Shown: in pieces, positions 7,691-15,194 of the stretch
Position numbering within the stretch: the first letter of the stretch is position 1
Layout of the letters: the number at the start of each line of letters is the position of its first letter
Assembly: GCA_902766735.1 (NCBI GenBank)
Contig: CACXEU010000021.1
Location: 1 to 33,105, forward strand
From: an uncultured Lachnospiraceae bacterium
GTDB lineage: Bacteria; Bacillota; Clostridia; Lachnospirales; Lachnospiraceae
Direction of reading: 5' to 3'
Length of the DNA: 33,105 nucleotides
Notes under the pieces: model-generated
Told to the model about the DNA's origin: nothing
Database searches by the model: none
What the model saw: only the letters and a program-made list of their open reading frames with translations
Position numbers and translations under genes: made by a program

Positions 7691-7921
7691 TTAAACTTCG
7701 TACTTCTTTAATACTTCGAGAATTGCGTCGATTTCTTTTTCACCATGGATGTTTAAATCGATTGGCTTAGAAAGGTCTAAGCTGAAAATACCCATAATAG
7801 ATTTTGCATCGATTACGTAACGTCCTGAAACTAAATCGAAATCACTGTCAAATTTTGTAATGTCATTAACAAAGGACTTTACCTTATCAATGGAACTTAA
7901 ATTAATTGTAACTGTTTTCAT
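7691..7921 (-). CDS. HPr-like (Crh-like) protein without the PTS histidine
   Basis: A 76-residue protein with the HPr fold pattern: beta strand MKTVTINL, a helix, SGRYVIDAKSIMGIFSLDLS, then a C-terminal helix. The block DAKSIMGIFSL matches HPr around regulatory Ser46 (here Ser41), the target of HPr kinase. The GxHARPA active-site segment with His15 is absent: residues 9-14 read SSIDKV. It therefore cannot pass phosphate in the PTS and resembles B. subtilis Crh, which acts in catabolite control. The longer reading frame adds 14 residues, but ATG at 7921 is preceded by AGAGAGGTG at proper distance, so the short form is chosen. It is monocistronic, convergent with thiI and divergent from mtaB. 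The regulatory role is inference. Confidence 0.8.
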   Translation of the reverse strand: MKTVTINLSSIDKVKSFVNDITKFDSDFDLVSGRYVIDAKSIMGIFSLDLSKPIDLNIHGEKEIDAILEVLKKYEV

Positions 7922-7946
7922 TCTGTCAACACCTCTCTTTAATTGA

Positions 7947-7955
7947 TGGTATAAT
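7947..7955 (+). promoter_or_regulatory. Extended -10 promoter for mtaB
   Basis: TATAAT at 7950-7955 is preceded by TGG at 7947-7949, an extended -10 element. The -35 region is weak (TCAACA at 7926-7931, 18-base spacing). Transcription would start near 7962, giving a leader of about 60 bases before ATG 8024. It overlaps the upstream region of the divergent HPr-like gene. Confidence 0.6.
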
Positions 7956-8023
7956 GATAGCACGGAAACGCGGTTTCTTCAAGGTAAAGAAGTGTAAAAA
8001 ATGGAAAACATAAGGAGAAATCA

Positions 8024-9322
8024 ATGAGAAAAGCAGCACTCCATAATTTGGGATGTAAAGTGAACGCGTATGAAACGGAGGCAATGACTCAGTTACTGTC
8101 GGAATCAGGTTATGAAATTGTTCCTTTTTCAGAAAAAGCGGATGTATATATTGTAAATACTTGTTCTGTTACTAATATTGCAGACCGAAAATCCAGACAG
8201 ATGCTTCACCGGGCAAGAAAACTGAATCCGGATGCCGTGGTGGTAGCCACGGGATGTTATGCCCAAACGGCCACGGAAAAAATTGCAGAAGATGCATCAA
8301 TTGACCTGATTGTGGGAAATAATAAAAAGAAAGACATTGTGAATCTGTTGGCGGATTTCTTTGAAGAAAAAGCAGAGAAAACGAATGTCATTGATATCAA
8401 TCATACAGATGAATATGAAGAGTTGGAAATCTCCACAGTGACAGAGCATACAAGAGCGCATTTAAAAATCCAGGATGGGTGTAACAGTTTTTGTACTTAT
8501 TGTATCATTCCTTATGCCAGAGGAAGAATTCGCAGCAGAAAAGTGGTTCATATTATCGAAGAAGTGGAGCGCCTTGCTAAGAAAGGTTTTCAGGAAGTCG
8601 TGTTGACAGGAATCAATTTAAGCTGTTATGAGGATGAAGGAAAAACCCTGATTGACGTCATTGAGACAATCAACGAAATTGATGGCATAGCCCGAATCCG
8701 CCTGGGTTCTCTGGATCCGGAGGTAATCACGGAAGATTTCACAAAAAGACTGGCAAAAGTTGAAAAAATTTGTCCACATTTTCACTTGTCAATGCAGAGC
8801 GGATGTGATAAAACTTTGATGGCAATGAATCGTCACTATACTTCACAGGAGTTTTATGAGATTTGTGAACGACTTCGAAGATACTTTAAACAGCCGGCAT
8901 TAACTACGGATGTAATTGTTGGATTCCCACAGGAAACAGAGGAAGATTTTGAGACGACAAAGCGATTTGTGGAAAAGGTGGGCTTTGCGGAACTGCATGT
9001 ATTCAAATATTCCAGAAGAGACGGAACAGTGGCTGCAAAGATGCAGGGACAGGTAGACGAACAGGTGAAGAATCGTCGGAGTGAGATTCTGATTGAAACC
9101 GGAAAGAAACTGACCAAAGAATTTCATGAACGGATCAAGGGGACGGCTGTGGAAGTTCTTTTTGAAGAAACCGTGGAAATACAAGGGAAAAGTTATGCTG
9201 TGGGTCATACAAAAGATTATGTAAAAATCGCTGTGGAGACCCTGGAAATCCTGGACGGTAAAATTCGACAGGTAACGGTAACTGATGGGTTAAACAACGA
9301 AATAATGCTTGCAACCCTGTAA
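8024..9322 (+). CDS. mtaB: tRNA t6A37 methylthiotransferase MtaB
   Basis: A 432-residue radical SAM methylthiotransferase that converts t6A37 to ms2t6A in tRNAs. The N-terminal UPF0004 domain carries three cluster cysteines (HNLGCKVN, NTCSVT, ATGCYAQ). The radical SAM motif DGCNSFCTYCIIPYARGR (CxxxCxxC) is near residue 150, and a C-terminal TRAM domain follows. The LGCKVNAYE start and overall length fit MtaB (B. subtilis YqeV) better than MiaB or RimO. A ribosome binding site TAAGGAGA precedes ATG 8024. In Bacillus yqeV sits near dnaK-dnaJ-prmA-rsmE, which agrees with this neighbourhood. Confidence 0.94.
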   Translation: MRKAALHNLGCKVNAYETEAMTQLLSESGYEIVPFSEKADVYIVNTCSVTNIADRKSRQMLHRARKLNPDAVVVATGCYAQTATEKIAEDASIDLIVGNNKKKDIVNLLADFFEEKAEKTNVIDINHTDEYEELEISTVTEHTRAHLKIQDGCNSFCTYCIIPYARGRIRSRKVVHIIEEVERLAKKGFQEVVLTGINLSCYEDEGKTLIDVIETINEIDGIARIRLGSLDPEVITEDFTKRLAKVEKICPHFHLSMQSGCDKTLMAMNRHYTSQEFYEICERLRRYFKQPALTTDVIVGFPQETEEDFETTKRFVEKVGFAELHVFKYSRRDGTVAAKMQGQVDEQVKNRRSEILIETGKKLTKEFHERIKGTAVEVLFEETVEIQGKSYAVGHTKDYVKIAVETLEILDGKIRQVTVTDGLNNEIMLATL

Positions 9323-9337
9323 ATTTTATATTAAACT
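9309..9337 (+). promoter_or_regulatory. Candidate promoter for the ireB-ruvX operon
   Basis: TTGCAA at 9309-9314 and TAAACT at 9332-9337 are spaced by 17 bases, overlapping the 3' end of mtaB. The match is moderate, so this is tentative. Confidence 0.35.
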
Positions 9338-9382
9338 AAGAACACATATTGCCATATTGGTTAAAATAAAGGACGTGATAAG

Positions 9383-9643
9383 ATGAGCGATTTACGTAGT
9401 ACACAGTTTTTTAAGGTTCCAGAGGAACAGACTATTGGAGTAGAAGAAATTTTAGAAAAGGTTTATGCTGCATTGGCAGAAAAAGGATATAATCCGGTAA
9501 ACCAGATTGTCGGTTATGTTATGTCAGGAGATCCGACATACATTACCAGTCACAATAATGCCAGAAGTCTGATTATGAAAGTGGAACGTGACGAACTGAT
9601 TGAAGAGACAGTAAAATACTATATCAATAACAAACTTCGCTAA
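9383..9643 (+). CDS. ireB: IreB family regulatory phosphoprotein (UPF0297)
   Basis: An 86-residue cytosolic protein of the IreB/YrzL family. The family-wide segments are [23 protein letters not shown] and the N-terminal TQFFKVPEE. In Enterococcus faecalis IreB is phosphorylated by the Ser/Thr kinase IreK and modulates cephalosporin tolerance; threonines in the N-terminal part are the analogous region here. It heads the ireB-ruvX-DUF1292 trio that is conserved across Bacillota (yrzL-yrrK-yrzB in B. subtilis). A GGACGTGATAAG leader precedes ATG 9383. Confidence 0.93.
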   Translation: MSDLRSTQFFKVPEEQTIGVEEILEKVYAALAEKGYNPVNQIVGYVMSGDPTYITSHNNARSLIMKVERDELIEETVKYYINNKLR

Positions 9644-9704
9644 AAGGCAGTTATTGTGGTTTGAGAAAGGTCTTAGGGCCTTTTTTGACGTGCATAGAGG
9701 TAAG

Positions 9705-10133
9705 ATGAGAATTTTAGGTTTAGATTATGGGTCGAAGACAGTTGGGGTAGCAGTGACCGATGAATTAGGACTGACTGCCCAGGGGGTGGAAATCATCAGA
9801 AGGGATTCTCCGAAAAAGCTTCGAAGGACTCTTGCCCGCATTCAGGAATTAGTGGAACAGTATCAGGTGGAAAAGATTGTTTTGGGGTATCCGGTGATGC
9901 TGAGCGGTGATGAAGGAGTCAGAGTAGAAAAAACCAAAGAATTTGCTTTACTGTTAGAAAAAAGAACAGGGAAAGAAATAATTTTTCAGGATGAAAGGCT
10001 GACTACGGTGGAAGCCTATGAAATTATGGATGAGGTTGGAATCAAGAAGGAAGAACGCTATAAGTATGTGGATCAGATTGCAGCTACCATTATTCTGGAA
10101 GATTACATGAATCAAAGTGGATTGAAAAAATAG
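9705..10133 (+). CDS. ruvX: RuvX/YqgF Holliday junction resolvase-like protein
   Basis: A 142-residue RNase H-fold nuclease of the RuvX family, implicated in Holliday junction resolution and in pre-16S rRNA processing. Catalytic motifs are LGLDYGSKTVGVA near the start (first Asp), FQDERLTTVEA (Glu/Asp) and VDQIAATIILEDY near the C terminus (last Asp). The open frame begins at 9654, but residues before MRILGLDYG do not fit the family. ATG 9705 has a GAGGT ribosome binding site and gives the usual length, so it is chosen. It lies 61 bases after ireB. Confidence 0.93.
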   Translation: MRILGLDYGSKTVGVAVTDELGLTAQGVEIIRRDSPKKLRRTLARIQELVEQYQVEKIVLGYPVMLSGDEGVRVEKTKEFALLLEKRTGKEIIFQDERLTTVEAYEIMDEVGIKKEERYKYVDQIAATIILEDYMNQSGLKK

Positions 10134-10152
10134 GTTTTGCTTAGGAGAGAAA

Positions 10153-10410
10153 ATGGAAGAGAAAATTATATTGTTGGATGACGAAGGCAATGAAATTGAA
10201 ATGTTCATTGTAGAAGAAACACGAATTAATAATGTGAATTACATTCTCGTCACAGAGGATGATAGTGAGGAAGCGGAAGCTTATATATTTAAAGATGTAT
10301 CTGATGACAAAGATGAAGATGCTATTTACGAACCTGTTGAGGATGAAGAAGAAATCAGTTATATCGGAAAGATTTTTTCAGAATTACTGGAAGATACAGA
10401 TTTTGTTTAG
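10153..10410 (+). CDS. DUF1292 (UPF0473) family protein
   Basis: An 85-residue very acidic protein of the YrzB/DUF1292 family. It starts KIILLDDEGNEIEM and has the central YILVTEDD and AYIFKDV segments typical of the family, with an acidic C-terminal half. No function is established. It always travels with ireB and ruvX in this order, here 19 bases after ruvX, with an AGGAGAG ribosome binding site. It ends in TAG. Confidence 0.9.
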   Translation: MEEKIILLDDEGNEIEMFIVEETRINNVNYILVTEDDSEEAEAYIFKDVSDDKDEDAIYEPVEDEEEISYIGKIFSELLEDTDFV

Positions 10411-10486
10411 TACTTTGATTTTTGGGCGTTAGTACATAAGTTTTATGTTGTTCGGAAATAAAGGAAAAGAGGAGGAGAAAGATTAT

Positions 10487-12148
10487 ATGGATGATAATTC
10501 AAGAATAAAGATTATTCCACTGGGAGGTTTGGAACAGATTGGAATGAATATGACTGCCTTTGAATACAATGACAGTATTGTTGTTGTGGATTGCGGTTTG
10601 TCATTCCCAGACGATGATATGTTGGGAATTGACTGTGTTATTCCTGATATCACATTCTTAAGAGAAAACAAAGAGAAGATTAAAGGGTTTGTTATTACCC
10701 ATGGACATGAAGATCATATCGGTGCGTTACCATATGTGCTTCAGGAAATCAATGTTCCTGTCTATGGAACAAAACTGACTATTGGTATCATTGAAGGAAA
10801 ACTGGAAGAGCATGAGTTACTTGGAACTGTAAAGAGAAAAGTGATGCGCTTTGGTCAAAGTATTCATTTGGGTGATTTTCGAATTGAATTCATTCGAACG
10901 AATCATAGTATCGCAGATGCAGCAGCCCTTGCGATTCATACACCGTTAGGAATTATTGTCCATACCGGTGACTTTAAGGTGGATTACACTCCTGTTTTCG
11001 GGGATGCAATTAACCTGACACGTTTCAGTGAATTAGGAAAAAAAGGTGTATTGGCATTGATGTGTGACAGTACCAATGTATTGAGACCGGGATTTACTCC
11101 GTCCGAAAGTACCGTTGGTGCAACCTTTGATAACATTTTTGCTTCACACCAGAAGAACAGAATTATTATTGCAACCTTTGCTTCTAATGTAGACCGTGTA
11201 CAACAGATTATTAACACTGCCTGCAAGTATAACCGTAAGGTTGTTGTAGAAGGCCGAAGCATGGTAAATATCATTTCGGTTGCAAGAGAGATGGAATATT
11301 TGGATATTCCGGATAACACCTTGATTTCTGTAGAAGAAATGAAGAACTACACGGATGAACAGTTGGTACTTATTACGACAGGTAGCCAGGGAGAATCTAT
11401 GGCGGCATTATCCCGTATGGCAGCATCGTTGCATCGTAAGGTTACGATTCAGCCGAATGATACCATTGTATTCAGTTCCACTCCGATTCCGGGAAATGAA
11501 AAAGCAGTATCGAAGGTAATTAATGAATTATATATGAAGGGTGCAGAAGTAATTATGCACGAAACCCATGTTTCAGGACATGCTTGCCAGGAAGAAATTA
11601 AATTGATTTATTCTTTGGTAAAACCGAAATATTCCATTCCGGTGCACGGTGAGTTCAGACACCTGAAGGCTCAGGGAGAATTGGCCATGAGCATGGGTAT
11701 TCCAAAGGAAAATGTATTCCTGATGGAATCCGGTGATGTACTGGGAATTGGCGAAGAAGATGCAAAGATTGTGGGAAAGGTTCCGGCAGGTTCCGTTTTA
11801 GTTGACGGTCTTGGTGTCGGCGATGTTGGTAATATTGTATTACGAGATCGTCAGAATCTGGCAGAAAACGGAATTATCATTGTCGTATTAACATTGGAAA
11901 AATACACCAATCAGGTTCTTGCAGGACCGGACATTGTAACAAGAGGTTTTGTTTATGTTCGTGAGGCAGAACATTTGATTGATGATGCAAGAGATGTGGT
12001 AGCCACAGCGTTAGATGACTGTTTCAGACAGGGATCTGCTGATTGGGGAAAAATAAAGATGGTTGTAAAAGATAGTTTGGGAGAATATCTCTGGAAGAAG
12101 ATGAGAAGAAGCCCAATGATTTTGCCGATTATTATGGAGGTTGACTAA
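10487..12148 (+). CDS. rnj: Ribonuclease J
   Basis: A 553-residue metallo-beta-lactamase/beta-CASP ribonuclease with 5'-3' exonuclease and endonuclease activity, central to mRNA turnover and rRNA maturation. The metal motif THGHEDHIGALPY places His72, His74, Asp76 and His77 at the active site. Further marks are the beta-CASP segments (VVVEGRSMVNI, TTGSQGESMAALSRMA) and HVSGHACQEE followed by SIPVHGEFRHL. The frame is open from an ATG at 10445, but ATG 10487 has GGAGGAG upstream and gives the length of B. subtilis RNase J1 (555), so the first 14 codons are left out. It is inserted in the otherwise conserved yrzB-mltG order; mltG-like follows after 5 bases, with its ribosome binding site inside the rnj 3' end. 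Confidence 0.95.
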   Translation: MDDNSRIKIIPLGGLEQIGMNMTAFEYNDSIVVVDCGLSFPDDDMLGIDCVIPDITFLRENKEKIKGFVITHGHEDHIGALPYVLQEINVPVYGTKLTIGIIEGKLEEHELLGTVKRKVMRFGQSIHLGDFRIEFIRTNHSIADAAALAIHTPLGIIVHTGDFKVDYTPVFGDAINLTRFSELGKKGVLALMCDSTNVLRPGFTPSESTVGATFDNIFASHQKNRIIIATFASNVDRVQQIINTACKYNRKVVVEGRSMVNIISVAREMEYLDIPDNTLISVEEMKNYTDEQLVLITTGSQGESMAALSRMAASLHRKVTIQPNDTIVFSSTPIPGNEKAVSKVINELYMKGAEVIMHETHVSGHACQEEIKLIYSLVKPKYSIPVHGEFRHLKAQGELAMSMGIPKENVFLMESGDVLGIGEEDAKIVGKVPAGSVLVDGLGVGDVGNIVLRDRQNLAENGIIIVVLTLEKYTNQVLAGPDIVTRGFVYVREAEHLIDDARDVVATALDDCFRQGSADWGKIKMVVKDSLGEYLWKKMRRSPMILPIIMEVD

Positions 12149-12153
12149 AATCA

Positions 12154-12555
12154 ATGGAACAGAATAAATCCTCGCAAAGTTTTGCAAAAGTATCCTTGAA
12201 AATATTGAAATATGTGATTTTAGCGGCGATTGCCATTGCCTGTGCCACTTCATCCTATCATTTCGGAAAACAGATTTTCAGTGATGCCGGCGTGGAAAAA
12301 GCACCGGGAACGGATATGCCTTATACGGTTAGTGAAGGGACATCCATTGATGATTTGGGAAGTGAATTGGAAGAATTAGGTGTGATTAACAGTGCCAATG
12401 TTTTTAAAGTGCAGTCGTATATTTACAAGGTACGCAGTGTAAAACCGGGAACCTATCAGTTTAATACATCATATGGAGCAGAGGAAATCTTCAGAATCAT
12501 TAGTCAGGGTCCTGAAGAAGTGAAGGCAGAAGAAACAACGGAGGAAGCAGAATGA
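12154..12555 (+). CDS. MltG-like membrane protein with LysM-like domain only
   Basis: A 133-residue protein with a cytoplasmic basic N terminus, one transmembrane helix (about 17-36) and an extracellular segment. That segment matches the LysM-like subdomain of endolytic transglycosylase MltG: YTVSEGTSIDDLGSELEELGVI, VKPGTYQF, then EEIFRIISQG. The chain ends in an acidic tail right after this, so the whole YceG catalytic domain with its glutamate is missing. It sits where B. subtilis has yrrL (mltG). The ribosome binding site GGAGG (12136-12140) is inside rnj, and its last bases overlap the next gene (ATGA). It may be a peptidoglycan-sensing remnant; glycan-cleaving activity is not expected. 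Confidence 0.8.
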   Translation: MEQNKSSQSFAKVSLKILKYVILAAIAIACATSSYHFGKQIFSDAGVEKAPGTDMPYTVSEGTSIDDLGSELEELGVINSANVFKVQSYIYKVRSVKPGTYQFNTSYGAEEIFRIISQGPEEVKAEETTEEAE

Positions 12556-13193
12556 TTGTCGATGAAAGAATCGCCACATACATTCGCTCATTGGAAAAGC
12601 CGAACAGTCCGTTACTGGAGGCAATAGAAGAAGAGGCACATATCGATAAGGTACCTATCATAAGAAAAGAGATGGAGAGCTTTCTTAAGGTCATACTTAT
12701 GATGCAAAAGCCGAAGAAAATATTAGAGCTGGGGACCGCTATCGGTTACTCAGCCCTTTTTATGAGTGAATGTGTTGCATTGGATGAATTAGTTACAATT
12801 GAAAACTACGAAAAAAGAATTCCCATTGCCAAGGAAAATTTCAAGAAGGCAGGGAAGGAAGATGTGATTAAGCTTTTAGAAGGCGATGCGATGGAACTTA
12901 TGCCGACCATGGAGGCAGAACAGTTTGATTTCGTCTTTATGGATGCAGCGAAAGCTCAGTATGTTTATTTTCTTCCGGAAGTGTTGCGCCTGATGAAACC
13001 GGGAGCAGTTCTGGTGACCGACAATATTCTTCAGGAAGGGGATCTGATCGAATCACGGTTTACAGTGAAACGACGAGATCGAACCATACATAAGAGAATG
13101 AGGGAATACTTGGAAGTGGTGAAGAATCATCCGGAATTGGAAACCAGTATTGTTCCGATTGGGGATGGAATTACCATCAGTGTTAAGAAATAG
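12552..13193 (+). CDS. trmR: tRNA 5-hydroxyuridine O-methyltransferase TrmR
   Basis: A 213-residue class I SAM O-methyltransferase of the COMT-like family 3. The glycine-rich loop is ILELGTAIGYSALF (about 56-69), the acidic motif is VTIENYEKR, and the metal/substrate motif is FVFMDAAKAQYVYF, followed by LVTDNILQEG. By sequence type and position (yrrM in B. subtilis) it should convert 5-hydroxyuridine 34 of tRNA to 5-methoxyuridine. It overlaps the MltG-like gene by 4 bases and precedes the U32 gene that makes the hydroxyuridine substrate. The SAM motifs are seen; the substrate is inferred from gene order. Confidence 0.85.
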   Translation: MIVDERIATYIRSLEKPNSPLLEAIEEEAHIDKVPIIRKEMESFLKVILMMQKPKKILELGTAIGYSALFMSECVALDELVTIENYEKRIPIAKENFKKAGKEDVIKLLEGDAMELMPTMEAEQFDFVFMDAAKAQYVYFLPEVLRLMKPGAVLVTDNILQEGDLIESRFTVKRRDRTIHKRMREYLEVVKNHPELETSIVPIGDGITISVKK

Positions 13194-13209
13194 AGGGTAG
13201 GAGAAAGAA

Positions 13210-14439
13210 ATGAGAAAACCAGAATTATTGATTCCGGCAAGTAGTCTGGAAGTTTTAAAAACTGCAGTGCGTTTCGGTGCGGATGCGGTGTATATTGGTG
13301 GAGAAGTGTTTGGATTGCGTGCAAAAGCAAAGAATTTCTCCCTTGAGGAAATGAAAGAAGGTGTATTGTATGCCCATGAACATGGCGTGAAGGTATACGT
13401 TACAGCCAATATTTTGGCCCATAATGCGGATATTGAACCGGTGAAGGCATATTTCCTTGACTTAAAGGAAGTAAAGCCGGATGCGTTGATTATTTCCGAT
13501 CCTGCTGTTTTTACCATTGCCAAGGAAATGTTGCCGGATATGGAATTACATATCAGCACACAGGCCAACAATACGAATTACGGAACTTACAATTTCTGGT
13601 ATGGCTTAGGAGCAAAGCGCGTGGTATCAGCCAGAGAATTGTCCATGGCTGAAATTAAGGAAATCAGAAACCACATTCCGGAAGATATGGAAATTGAGAC
13701 ATTCATTCACGGAGCTATGTGTATTTCTTATTCCGGACGTTGTCTGTTAAGCAGCTTTATGGCAGGAAGGGATGCCAATAAAGGGGCATGCACCCATCCA
13801 TGCCGCTGGAAATATGCGGTTATGGAAGAATCCAGACCGGGAGAATATATGCCGGTGGAGGAAAATGAACGAGGAACATATATTTTTAACTCCAAGGATT
13901 TATGTATGATTGAACACATTCCGGAACTGGTGGATGCAGGAATTGACAGTTTTAAGATTGAAGGACGTATGAAGACTGCCCTTTATGTGGCAACTGTTGC
14001 CAGAACTTATCGTATGGCAATTGATGATTTTTTTGAAAGCCCGGAGAAATATCAGCAGAATTTGCCGAAATACAAGGAATTGATTTCTCAGTGTACATAC
14101 CGCCAGTACACCACCGGTTTCTTTTTCGGAAAGCCGGATGAGACTGCTCAGATTTATGACAGCAATGTTTATGAAAGAGATTACACTTATTTGGGAATCG
14201 TGGATGAGGTGATTGGAGAAAAAACATATCAGCTGGAACAGAAGAATAAGTTCTGTGTTAATGATGAAATTGAAATTATGAGGGCGGATGGAAATGACAT
14301 AAAGACCAGGGTAATTTCGATTCAGGATGAGGAGGGCAATGAAATGGAAAGCTGTCCCCATCCAAAGCAAATCATCCGTGTGACTCTAAGTGAGATTGCG
14401 GAAAAAGGCGATTTGTTACGCGTTAAGAGTGAGGATTAA
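13210..14439 (+). CDS. trhP: U32 family protein TrhP, tRNA uridine 34 hydroxylation
   Basis: A 409-residue member of the peptidase U32 family. The marks are ELLIPASSLEVLKTAVRFGADAVYIGG at the start of a TIM-barrel-like domain, the U32 signature ETFIHGAMCISYSGRCLLS, and a cysteine set (GACTHPCRWKY) that probably binds an Fe-S cluster. It also has IEGRMKTALYVATVARTYR and a C-terminal beta-barrel domain. In B. subtilis the yrrN/yrrO products (TrhP1/2) and in E. coli YegQ are needed for prephenate-dependent hydroxylation of U34. The adjacent trmR completes the mo5U pathway. Only one U32 gene is present here. Ribosome binding site AGGAGAAA precedes ATG 13210. Confidence 0.88.
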   Translation: MRKPELLIPASSLEVLKTAVRFGADAVYIGGEVFGLRAKAKNFSLEEMKEGVLYAHEHGVKVYVTANILAHNADIEPVKAYFLDLKEVKPDALIISDPAVFTIAKEMLPDMELHISTQANNTNYGTYNFWYGLGAKRVVSARELSMAEIKEIRNHIPEDMEIETFIHGAMCISYSGRCLLSSFMAGRDANKGACTHPCRWKYAVMEESRPGEYMPVEENERGTYIFNSKDLCMIEHIPELVDAGIDSFKIEGRMKTALYVATVARTYRMAIDDFFESPEKYQQNLPKYKELISQCTYRQYTTGFFFGKPDETAQIYDSNVYERDYTYLGIVDEVIGEKTYQLEQKNKFCVNDEIEIMRADGNDIKTRVISIQDEEGNEMESCPHPKQIIRVTLSEIAEKGDLLRVKSED

Positions 14440-14455
14440 ATAAGAGATAGACAGG

Positions 14456-14505
14456 CACCCCGTTGCAGGCTTATGCATAAAATGTGATAAGCAGGTAATG
14501 GGGTG
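14456..14505 (+). promoter_or_regulatory. Hairpin covering the sigK ribosome binding site
   Basis: Bases 14456-14464 pair with 14497-14505 (9 bp, one G-U), and inside this 14469-14474 pair with 14487-14492 (6 bp, 12-base loop). The 3' arm contains GGGGTG, the ribosome binding site just 5 bases from ATG 14511, and is followed by TTTT. It could act as a weak terminator for the trhP transcript, as a translational block on sigK, or both. Confidence 0.65.
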
Positions 14506-14510
14506 TTTTC

Positions 14511-15146
14511 ATGATCAGTTTTCCGAAACCTCTTACATTAGAGGAAGAGCAAGAATATCTTCAGAAAATGAAAGCAGGAGATAAGGAGGCAACGGATATT
14601 TTGATTGAAAGGAATCAGAGGCTGGTTGCCCATATTGCAAAAAAGTATTACAGCGAGAACCGGGATCACGAAGATTTGCTGTCCATTGGAACCATTGGTT
14701 TGATTAAGGCAGTGCAGACGTACAATCCGGATAAGGGAAACCGATTGGTGACCTATGCGTCCAAGTGTATTGAGAATGAACTGCTAATGATGCTTCGGGG
14801 AGAAAAGAAACGAAGTCGGGATGTTTATCTGGAGGAACCAATTGGAACGGATAAAGAGGGAAATTCCATTAACCTGATTGATGTGATTGTCACGGATGAG
14901 ATGGATGCCTTGGAACAGCTGGAACATGCAGAGGATTTGGTTCGGGTGAAACGATATGTTAAAACAGAACTATCCGAGAGGGAACGGGAGGTGATTGAAT
15001 CGCGATTCGGACTTAATGGAAGAAAGCCGATGACACAAATGATGGTGGGCAAACAGCTTGGAATCTCCAGAAGTTATATCAGCAGGATTGAAAAAAGTGC
15101 TTTGGAAAAGTTGAAAAAAGCCTTTGACAACACATATAAAAAGTGA
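14511..15146 (+). CDS. sigK: Sporulation sigma factor SigK-like, without pro-sequence
   Basis: A 211-residue sigma-70 family factor. Region 2 is LIERNQRLVAHIAKKYY through EDLLSIGTIGLIKAV and TYASKCIENELLM. Region 4 is LSEREREVIESRFGLNG with the helix-turn-helix VGKQLGISRSYISRIEKSALEKLK. The N terminus MISFPKPLTLEEEQEYL aligns with mature SigK, after the cleaved leader of the B. subtilis protein. An in-frame TAA at 14496-14498 rules out an upstream pro-sequence, as in Clostridioides difficile. The gene is uninterrupted, so no skin-like element is present. SigK drives late mother-cell genes. SigE is the nearest alternative, but the start and length favour SigK. Confidence 0.85.
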   Translation: MISFPKPLTLEEEQEYLQKMKAGDKEATDILIERNQRLVAHIAKKYYSENRDHEDLLSIGTIGLIKAVQTYNPDKGNRLVTYASKCIENELLMMLRGEKKRSRDVYLEEPIGTDKEGNSINLIDVIVTDEMDALEQLEHAEDLVRVKRYVKTELSEREREVIESRFGLNGRKPMTQMMVGKQLGISRSYISRIEKSALEKLKKAFDNTYKK

Positions 15147-15194
15147 TATATAAAATGTGAGAATAATGAACGGGAGTATGAAGAGGGGAAAAAC

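Noticed and set aside
10445..10486. N-terminal extension of RNase J from ATG 10445
   Set aside because: No ribosome binding site before 10445, while GGAGGAG precedes ATG 10487, which gives the family length.
13053..13571. 172-codon open frame on the - strand
   Set aside because: It lies wholly antisense to trmR and trhP, has no recognisable family, and the + strand genes are certain; it is a shadow frame.
13900..14370. 156-codon open frame on the - strand
   Set aside because: Antisense to trhP, no family features, no start signal.
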